Source of the DNA: Candidatus Sumerlaeota bacterium
Lineage (GTDB): Bacteria; Sumerlaeota; Sumerlaeia; JADFCT01
DNA: 6,523 nucleotides
Direction: 5' to 3'
NCBI GenBank assembly: GCA_026398575.1
Contig: JAPLSP010000627.1
Span: 1-6,523 of the forward strand
Below, in pieces: positions 1 to 6,523 of this stretch. The first letter of the stretch is position 1. Each line of letters begins with the position of its first letter. Under the pieces are notes generated by a model, which searched no databases, was not told the DNA's origin, and was given only the letters and a program-made list of their open reading frames with translations. The translations under genes were made by a program, and so were the position numbers.

Positions 1-1020
<1,020 letters not shown>

Positions 1021-1062
1021 AGTATGCGAAATTCGGATCCAAAAAATTCATGCCTTTTCGAA

Positions 1063-2625
1063 TCAACACCCCACGCAGTGAATTGCGATGCCGCCGGATA
1101 ATTTATGCGTTTTCCAGGAAATTTTTTGCCGCCATGAAATTTTAGGCCGGCGATCGAAGAGAATCAGCCAGCCTTCGCGCGCGCCGATGGTATCCATGTA
1201 TCCGCGCAATTGCTCTATCCCTTCGCCAACAGTCTTTGCGTCCCTTCGCACTTTGATTTCGATGGGGTAAGCGCAATCCTTGAAGCGAATAAGGATATCC
1301 ATCCGTCCGCGCCCTGCGGCGTATTCGCGCTCGATCATGCCCTGCGCGTTGATGACACGCTGCAAAAACGCCAACAGGATCAAATGCGGCGCGGCTTCCT
1401 TGTATTGATACACCTCCATCCAGCTGGCGCTGTTTCGCCGCCAGAAATCCTGAAACTCGCCCAGTAGCTTCCTCATGTTGAGGCGCCCGTCCTCAATGTA
1501 GCGCGGCGCTTCGTAGGGATAGTCCCCTTCGCTGAAGCGATCCTGGGACCGGAAGTTCAGGGTCCGCAATATCACCTCGGCATAAATGGGATTCGACGGT
1601 TGAATGAGGCCTTTGACTCTCTTAACGAGCCCCAGATCCGAAGCGTATTGAAAGTCATCGTCCAAAACATCAATCGCCCCTTCTTTTCCCGTAATCACCG
1701 GCTCGATGATATGCTGGATTCGCTCTTCTTTCAAGCGCTCCATCAGACTGTCAATATGGGTATCGCGCCGCAGGATGATATTCTGAATCGCTTGCTCGAC
1801 CTGATCTTTGGCGATCGCGCGCGAGCAATCGTTTTGCAGAATTTTTTCGACAATTTCGCACGCGATGGCATTGACGAGCCACGGCTGGCCGCACGTGGCG
1901 CGATCCACCGCATCCACGACCTCGGGCGGAAAAACCTGCCCTGTCGCTTCCGTATGCTGCGCATAGAGCGCCGCGATTTCATCGCGCGTGAAGTTGCGCA
2001 GCGTCAGCGCTTCTTTCACAATATTGAACGGGCTGGCGCTGCCAAGCGTCTCAGAATCTTTCCGCAATTTCCCCTTATAATCGCGAATATTGCGCATTCC
2101 CACAAGGGCCAGCGAATGGATGAACGGCGTAAAGCGGCGATTGACGTAGCCATCGCGCAATTGCCGCAGGAATGAAATCAGCGTGGCGCCCGACAGGCAA
2201 TCCGCTTCGTCAAAAAGAAGCACCAAAGGCTTGTCCAGTTTCCGGCACAGCTCCGAAAGCAGACGATTGAGGCTGTTGCCCGGATCGGCGTCTCCCGCGC
2301 CGGCGGGAAAAGCATAGGCGTTCAGCGTGGGATGATTGGAAAGATAACGGGCCAGGATATTGACAACGCGGGGGATTCCTTCTTTTTCATCCGTGACGCC
2401 TTGCGCCACCTCCAGCGAGCAATACAGACAGTGATAGCGCCCCGCCTGGTTTAGGCCCACCATGAAATCCTGCAGCATTGTCGTCTTGCCGGACTGGCGC
2501 GGAGCGTGGATGCAAAAATATTTCCCATGATCCACGAGCGGCATCAGATCCGCGCAGCGCTCTTGCGCCGAAACCATATAATGTTCGCCTGGAATGCAGG
2601 GGCCTGTGGTGTTGAAGGCTTTCAT
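1063..2625 (-). CDS. AAA-type ATPase with C-terminal PD-(D/E)XK nuclease-like domain
   Basis: The 520-residue protein begins MKAFNTTGPC, an opening typical of a large bacterial family of AAA-like ATPases (related to AAA_14/AAA_35 type domains). Walker A is HAPRQSGKTT, with the P-loop Lys near residue 47; Walker B is PLVLLFDEAD, with Asp-Glu at 139-140. A helical region follows (about 200-360). The C-terminus carries GRGRMDILI (Asp443) and YPIEIKVRR (Glu456-x-Lys458), the D...ExK core of PD-(D/E)XK nucleases, then EGWLILFDRR and an ending IHCVGC usual for the family, so it looks complete. Of two tandem ATGs (2628 and 2625) the second is preferred, because AGAGGA at 2632-2637 is six bases from it but only three from the first. 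An in-frame extension to 2907 merely overlaps the transporter gene. It starts two bases after the transporter stop. Substrate and role are unknown; DNA processing, mobile-element biology or defence are possible but not shown. Confidence 0.87.
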   Translation of the reverse strand: MKAFNTTGPCIPGEHYMVSAQERCADLMPLVDHGKYFCIHAPRQSGKTTMLQDFMVGLNQAGRYHCLYCSLEVAQGVTDEKEGIPRVVNILARYLSNHPTLNAYAFPAGAGDADPGNSLNRLLSELCRKLDKPLVLLFDEADCLSGATLISFLRQLRDGYVNRRFTPFIHSLALVGMRNIRDYKGKLRKDSETLGSASPFNIVKEALTLRNFTRDEIAALYAQHTEATGQVFPPEVVDAVDRATCGQPWLVNAIACEIVEKILQNDCSRAIAKDQVEQAIQNIILRRDTHIDSLMERLKEERIQHIIEPVITGKEGAIDVLDDDFQYASDLGLVKRVKGLIQPSNPIYAEVILRTLNFRSQDRFSEGDYPYEAPRYIEDGRLNMRKLLGEFQDFWRRNSASWMEVYQYKEAAPHLILLAFLQRVINAQGMIEREYAAGRGRMDILIRFKDCAYPIEIKVRRDAKTVGEGIEQLRGYMDTIGAREGWLILFDRRPKISWRQKISWKTHKLSGGIAIHCVGC

Positions 2626-2627
2626 CA

Positions 2628-4226
2628 TCAGTCCTCTCCCTCTTCCACCCGCCGCTGGTAAGCCTCGGCGCGCCGGTCCCACCACAATTCCTTGAGCAGC
2701 ACGCGGATAATAGCGGCCACCGGCACGGCGACAATCAAGCCGCCCAGGCCGAATTGCAGCCCGGCAAAAAGCGCCAGCATAACCACGATCGGATGCAGGT
2801 TGCTGTTTGGCCCGACGACGTAGGGCTGAAGGATGAAGCCTTCCACGACTTGATTGATCGCGCCCAAAATGCCAACGCCGATCAGTCCCGACAGGCGCCA
2901 GGCCCACGTGATATCTTCGCCCGGCGTGAAGAGGATCGTGAGGATGGCCACCGCCACCATCAGGATCGTACCCAGATAGGGAACAAAGTTGGCGATTCCC
3001 GCGGCGATGCCGATCAGCAGGCAGTATTTTGCCAATGCCGGCGTATGAACCAGTCCCAGGATCAACAAGCCGAACGTCGTCAGCGCGCCAATCGTGCAGC
3101 AGACAATCAGCTGGCCGCGCAAGAAGCCGCCGACGGCTTGGTCAATTTTGCCCAGGATGTCAAAAATTCTGGGCGCATGTCGCTCGGGGATCACCACGCC
3201 CATAAAATATCCGAATTTGTCGAAATCAAGAATGAAGTAGAAGCTGATGATAACAATAAAGCAGGCGAGCGTCAGGAAGCTGAAAACATAGTTGACGCCG
3301 CCCCACAGTCCCGTCAACACCGACTGGAATTGTCCATAGCCCAACTCAATCAGTTTCTGAACGCCGGGCAATGCGCCTTGAATGTCCTGGAGATTGACGG
3401 TGCCGCTGGTGAGAGCGTCCCTGACTTTTTTGCTCCAGCTGCTGACGGCCGAGCCCGCGACCGACGCCTGCGCCGATTTGTGGGCGATTTCATCGGGGTA
3501 AGCGACCTCCAGCAGTTTGCGGTTGCGCCGCGAAGGATCGGAAAGCCAGGGCGGGGCGTCCAGCCAGCGACGAAGCCCGAATTTCATCTTGATGTCTTTG
3601 AAGCGTTGAGGATCGTAAAATCCTTCATCGCCCAACTGCTTGTTGAGTTCCTCCACCAATGCCGACTGAAGCGTGCGGGGAAGCGTCGTCGCGAGATCGG
3701 CCTTTTTGAGCGATTCCATCATGGCCGGGGGCAGGCGCTCGGACAAATACTGCGAAACCGGATCGGCGCCACGGCTGATTTTAGCCGCCAATCCTCTGGG
3801 GTCTTTCAAGTCGGATTCGCTCAAGAGCGAAGACTGGAACCATCGCTCGGCGACCGCGGGAATGACGCTTGCCATCGCCTCGTAGGCCGCGACCGCCTGG
3901 CGGCAGATCGCCGGCACCAACACCACCATGAACATTGCAATCAGCAGCGCCACGCCTGAATAGCAGACAATCAGCCCCCAGATGCGCCCCATTCGGAACC
4001 GGGTTTGGAGGAAGGCGATGACCGGGTCGAGGATATAAGCCAACACCGCCGCCGCCAGAAAGGGAGTGAGGACGTTGAAGACGCGGGCAATGAATCCGCG
4101 AAGGAGGAACAGCGTAAAGCACGCGCCGGCGACGATCAGCATCCAGCCCAGGATGACGCCCACGCGCTTGATCTCATGCTCCACGGACCAGGAACGCTGA
4201 GGTTTTGCCGGCTCGTTCATAGTCAT
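2628..4226 (-). CDS. AI-2E family transporter (PerM/TqsA-like membrane protein) with enlarged soluble insert
   Basis: A 532-residue polytopic inner-membrane protein. Hydrophobic segments lie at about 22-42, 52-73, 83-106, 310-333, 372-396, 400-434, 447-468 and 478-510. The second half carries the family's hallmark stretches: GGFLRGQLIV (366-375), IANFVPYLGT (411-420), VVGPNSNLHPIVVMLALFAG (470-489) and GLGGLIVAVPVAA (493-505). Members export autoinducer-2 (TqsA) or act as Na+/H+ antiporters or unknown transporters; which applies here cannot be told. Members are commonly about 350 residues; the excess sits between the third and fourth membrane segments (about 107-308), a polar, charged region roughly twice the usual size. 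The ATG at 4226 is chosen because CAGG lies five bases upstream and it follows the previous stop by ten bases; a TTG at 4256 would overlap the upstream gene, and an ATG at 4220 is also possible. It ends two bases before the AAA gene start. Confidence 0.9.
   Translation of the reverse strand: MTMNEPAKPQRSWSVEHEIKRVGVILGWMLIVAGACFTLFLLRGFIARVFNVLTPFLAAAVLAYILDPVIAFLQTRFRMGRIWGLIVCYSGVALLIAMFMVVLVPAICRQAVAAYEAMASVIPAVAERWFQSSLLSESDLKDPRGLAAKISRGADPVSQYLSERLPPAMMESLKKADLATTLPRTLQSALVEELNKQLGDEGFYDPQRFKDIKMKFGLRRWLDAPPWLSDPSRRNRKLLEVAYPDEIAHKSAQASVAGSAVSSWSKKVRDALTSGTVNLQDIQGALPGVQKLIELGYGQFQSVLTGLWGGVNYVFSFLTLACFIVIISFYFILDFDKFGYFMGVVIPERHAPRIFDILGKIDQAVGGFLRGQLIVCCTIGALTTFGLLILGLVHTPALAKYCLLIGIAAGIANFVPYLGTILMVAVAILTILFTPGEDITWAWRLSGLIGVGILGAINQVVEGFILQPYVVGPNSNLHPIVVMLALFAGLQFGLGGLIVAVPVAAIIRVLLKELWWDRRAEAYQRRVEEGED
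2632..2637 (-). promoter_or_regulatory. Ribosome binding site of the AAA/PD-(D/E)XK gene, inside the transporter's 3' end
   Basis: The minus strand reads AGAGGA just before the transporter stop TGA (2628-2630), followed by two ATGs at 2626-2628 and 2623-2625. The stop and the first ATG share a base (TGATG arrangement), and spacing favours the second ATG. Because the site is translated as part of the upstream gene, coupled translation of the two proteins is likely. Confidence 0.55.
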
Positions 4227-4236
4227 CAATGCCTGC

Positions 4237-6117
4237 TCATAGAGGATTTTCGCCAAGATGATTCTTCATATATTCCTTGTTAAGCTGATAGCCCGTCGAG
4301 ACTTTGCCATTTTTTTGATTAATCACGAAGCCCCACTTTTCGAGCTTGTTGAATGAATAGCGAACTTTTCTATAGTGGCGATCAAACTCCTGGATATCCT
4401 GAGCGCTTTTCCCCTGATTCATCCATAGAGCAAAACTCGTCCGTTTGGGACTTGCCAATCGGATTTTTGAGAAGTGATTAAAACGATAAACTACATTGAG
4501 GATTTCTTTAAAGAAATTGTCCAAGGAATCAAACGACGCCCCAAACATTTCCCGCAACTGAACAATGTAGTCGGAGGCTATCAATGTTCTATCCGCAATA
4601 TATACGATATAGGGAGATGCGCTTAGCGGATGTTGAATGATAAGCCCCGCTTGTCCAAGGGCGGCCAATTCGCCAAAGTGATTGTTATCCGGCGTCAGAA
4701 GAATCGTATAACGTTCCTGCTCATTGGCCCACTCGGACTTGATGATATAGGACAAAACCAGTTTTTGCTGCTCTGTTAACTGGCGCCCCCTTAATTTCGC
4801 CTCAATATATCCGTCAAAGGATTGAAACAAACGTTCCATGCGCTCGTCCAGCAGCTTGCCACAGCATAAATACAGGCATACTTCTTCCGAATAAAACCGA
4901 AAATAGGGCAAATCAATCTGATTCTGAACGCATAGGTTGACCAGCGTAGCCATCCCAATTCCGCGGCCTTCCCATTTTTGATAAACTTTCAGGACATCGG
5001 CCAACTTGGGATTGCGGGGTTTGGCCTCAGGAATGATCCGCCTCAATGGAATGGGCGATTTTATATCCTCCAGCAACAGATGCTTGCGAAAGGCGCCTGG
5101 ATTGCGAATGGCGATATGCGCTCCAGGTTTGATGGATATGATCACCTGCTTGTTGATGGAATAATCGCGATGAGCCAGGGCATTGTTCACCGTTTCGCGC
5201 AGCAATTCCTCTGGATACTGCGGCACGCTGACTCCGCCTTGCGCCGCGTTGATTCCGACCTGGATGTTCCGCCAGATAAAGGCCACGCTGGCTTCCATCA
5301 AAGGCAGAATATTGTCCGCGAGATCCTGTTTGTCCCTGGCAATGACGTGAGGCGCATCTACATATCCATGTACCTGACAACGAAAGCCGAGATAATCACC
5401 CGGATGCTTGCCGCAAACCAGCATTCCCAAGGTGGTCACGGCGCCATTCTTTACGAAGCATTTTCGCTCCAGAAAAGCCATGGCGGAATCCAGGTCGGCT
5501 TTAATGGTTTCAATCTTGGTTGTGCGATTGAGCCGTTGAATATACTCATTGAGCCGGTCCATGTCCAGATCCGTTAAAGCCACGCCGGGAACCGCCGCCA
5601 GTTCCCTCGCTTGAATTAATTCCTCTTTATATTCCTCCTGCGCTTCTATCGCGCTATTGGATATGACATGGTCTCCTGTCAAATCCCGTTTGTAAGCCTT
5701 GTCATGATAAAAGCAGAACTTACGATCGGCGGGCAGTTCGTCTATATATATCACCGCCACGCGGCCATCCATGAAATCGCGAATTTCTTTGGAAGCCAGG
5801 CATTCAGAAACGTCCATGCTTTGACCCTTGCGATCTGTGAAAAGCGCAGCTATTTCTTTTATTTTGGGTTCCGCTTCCTCGCGATAGCCGGCGAAGGCAT
5901 AGCGCCGCTGGCGCCCTTGCCCTTCTTCTTTAATGCCCAATATGGCGATGCCGCCGCGCGTATTGAGAAAAGCATTAACGCTCTTGTGAATCTCACGCCA
6001 TTGATTGCCGTCGGAGGGAACCGGCTTGATCTCCAAGCCTTCCGTTTCCATTGCTTCATAGCGGCCCTGGGATATGAGCTCAGCCAATTTATGAAGAGTT
6101 CGATCTACCGTATTCAT
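4237..6117 (-). CDS. AlbA_2 (Schlafen-type) putative DNA-binding protein with GHKL-like ATP-binding region
   Basis: The 626-residue protein has an N-terminal AlbA_2 domain: GLEIK (Glu29, Lys31) and FLNTRGGIAILGI (50-62), the ExK and NT.GG...GI signatures of this nucleic-acid-binding fold. A central block carries EELLRETVNNALAHRDYS (303-320), matching the N-box of the ATP-binding domain that follows AlbA_2 in 'RecG-like' regulators; IRNPGAF (337-343) and GRGIGMATLVN (384-394) resemble its NPG and G-box. Residues about 445-510 and 578-617 (RYSFNKLEKWGFV) look like winged-helix elements. Proteins with this plan are annotated as transcriptional regulators or ATP-binding proteins and are scattered in accessory regions; targets are unknown. 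The ATG at 6117 has GGCGGA five bases upstream. The gene is visibly more AT-rich than its neighbours, which may mean horizontal origin. It ends ten bases before the transporter start. Confidence 0.85.
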   Translation of the reverse strand: MNTVDRTLHKLAELISQGRYEAMETEGLEIKPVPSDGNQWREIHKSVNAFLNTRGGIAILGIKEEGQGRQRRYAFAGYREEAEPKIKEIAALFTDRKGQSMDVSECLASKEIRDFMDGRVAVIYIDELPADRKFCFYHDKAYKRDLTGDHVISNSAIEAQEEYKEELIQARELAAVPGVALTDLDMDRLNEYIQRLNRTTKIETIKADLDSAMAFLERKCFVKNGAVTTLGMLVCGKHPGDYLGFRCQVHGYVDAPHVIARDKQDLADNILPLMEASVAFIWRNIQVGINAAQGGVSVPQYPEELLRETVNNALAHRDYSINKQVIISIKPGAHIAIRNPGAFRKHLLLEDIKSPIPLRRIIPEAKPRNPKLADVLKVYQKWEGRGIGMATLVNLCVQNQIDLPYFRFYSEEVCLYLCCGKLLDERMERLFQSFDGYIEAKLRGRQLTEQQKLVLSYIIKSEWANEQERYTILLTPDNNHFGELAALGQAGLIIQHPLSASPYIVYIADRTLIASDYIVQLREMFGASFDSLDNFFKEILNVVYRFNHFSKIRLASPKRTSFALWMNQGKSAQDIQEFDRHYRKVRYSFNKLEKWGFVINQKNGKVSTGYQLNKEYMKNHLGENPL

Positions 6118-6171
6118 TATTGTCCGCCAGATTGCAGAATCGTATCCCTTTAGCGATGCGCAGAATCCAGA

Positions 6172-6523
6172 TCACATCAGCCGCGCCCGGACGATGCGGC
6201 TCATTTGATAGACGGCATAAGTGTCGCGCGTTTCGCAATAGGCGGTCAGCTTGTCGCCTTCGATTTTTTCCGGGACGATTTCCTCGCGCGTTTGCGTCTT
6301 GTTCGGCTTGCGAAATTCGATCTCGACGGTCAGATCGCGATCCAGGGCGAAATCCAGCATGGTTTTGATGTCATCCTGCTCCAATGCCGGATTGGGGCCA
6401 TCGAAACCGCGATTGCCCTTGCCGCGCGGCGAGGAGGAGATCAGACGCGTCACCTGCTCCTTGAATTTATGCGTGGCCGATCCCAGCGAGCGCTGATAGG
6501 CTTCCTGGAACTCTTTGTGCAGC
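6172..6523 (-). CDS. WYL-like domain protein, C-terminal end only (cut by window edge)
   Basis: The minus-strand frame is open from the right window edge to a TGA at 6172-6174, giving the last 116 residues of a longer protein. A GTG at 6453 is in frame, but the coding frame continues upstream of it without a stop, so it is unlikely to be the start. The last 70 residues (IKTMLDFALDRDLTVEIEF, then EEIVPEKIEGDKLTAYCE, then VYQMSRIVRARL) follow the pattern of a WYL domain: an amphipathic helix, a beta-strand with a YEF-like core, a conserved VPxxI turn, the 'x-L-x-A-Y' strand and a final 'f-x-l-s-R-I' strand. WYL domains are ligand-sensing modules in transcription factors, often of phage-defence loci, and occur at the C-terminus of some helicases and nucleases. 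The preceding 45 residues are polar and uninformative. Which parent protein this is cannot be told. It ends 54 bases before the AlbA_2 gene. Confidence 0.6.
   Translation of the reverse strand, partial: LHKEFQEAYQRSLGSATHKFKEQVTRLISSSPRGKGNRGFDGPNPALEQDDIKTMLDFALDRDLTVEIEFRKPNKTQTREEIVPEKIEGDKLTAYCETRDTYAVYQMSRIVRARLM

Noticed and set aside
1027..1049. Imperfect palindrome around GGATCC, possible terminator or operator
   Set aside because: The arms beyond the GGATCC core pair poorly and there is no GC-rich stem followed by a U-run.
1600..2175. 191-codon plus-strand open frame within the AAA/PD-(D/E)XK gene
   Set aside because: It is antisense to a gene with Walker A and B motifs and shows no family resemblance or ribosome binding site.
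2626..2907. N-terminal extension of the AAA/PD-(D/E)XK protein by 93 codons
   Set aside because: The extension is an out-of-frame reading of the transporter's C-terminus, is Arg/Gly/Ala-rich, and the family starts at MKAFNTTGPC with a good ribosome binding site.
2754..3959. 401-codon plus-strand open frame opposite the transporter gene
   Set aside because: Its translation is a low-complexity run of Gln, Arg, Asp, His and Ala with no recognisable fold. It mirrors the codon bias of the well-supported transporter on the other strand.
4227..4256. TTG start for the transporter, adding ten residues
   Set aside because: It would overlap the upstream gene by 20 bases and lacks a ribosome binding site; the ATG at 4226 has CAGG at suitable spacing.
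4978..5577. 199-codon plus-strand open frame opposite the AlbA_2 gene
   Set aside because: It is a shadow of the ATP-binding region of the minus-strand gene, which has clear motifs there.

Overview
All supportable genes in this window lie on the minus strand and read as one tightly packed, unidirectional cluster. The source is a bacterium of moderate GC content: most of the window looks GC-rich to balanced, while the gene at 4237-6117 is visibly more AT-rich. Starts are Shine-Dalgarno type and intergenic gaps are short. There is no RNA gene, IS element, CRISPR array or obvious terminator. The phylum cannot be named from this sequence. The mix of a housekeeping purine gene with AAA/PD-(D/E)XK and AlbA_2-type ATP-binding proteins suits an environmental or deep-branching bacterium whose genome carries such accessory families, but that is inference.

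Order in the direction of transcription (window right to left): (1) the C-terminal end of a WYL-like protein, 6172-6523, cut by the window edge; (2) a 626-residue AlbA_2 (Schlafen-type) putative DNA-binding protein with a GHKL-like ATP-binding centre, 4237-6117; (3) a 532-residue AI-2E family (PerM/TqsA-like) membrane protein with an enlarged soluble insert, 2628-4226; (4) a 520-residue AAA-type ATPase ending in a PD-(D/E)XK nuclease-like domain, 1063-2625; (5) a wrecked diphthine-ammonia-ligase-type (COG2102, PP-loop ATPase) gene, 749-1020, with its two ends kept, its middle missing and the two parts out of frame; (6) the first 245 codons of purA (adenylosuccinate synthetase), 1-735, cut by the left window edge.

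Genes 2-3 and 3-4 are separated by only 10 and 2 nt, and the pseudogene stops 13 nt before the purA start, so co-transcription is likely. A sigma70-like promoter candidate inside the 3' end of the pseudogene may give purA its own transcription. Only purA has a clear pathway (AMP branch of purine synthesis). Three of the others (WYL-like, AlbA_2/ATPase, AAA/PD-(D/E)XK) belong to families tied to nucleic-acid binding, sensing or processing, but no named defence or regulatory system can be recognised. The clearest unusual object is the internally deleted PP-loop gene.
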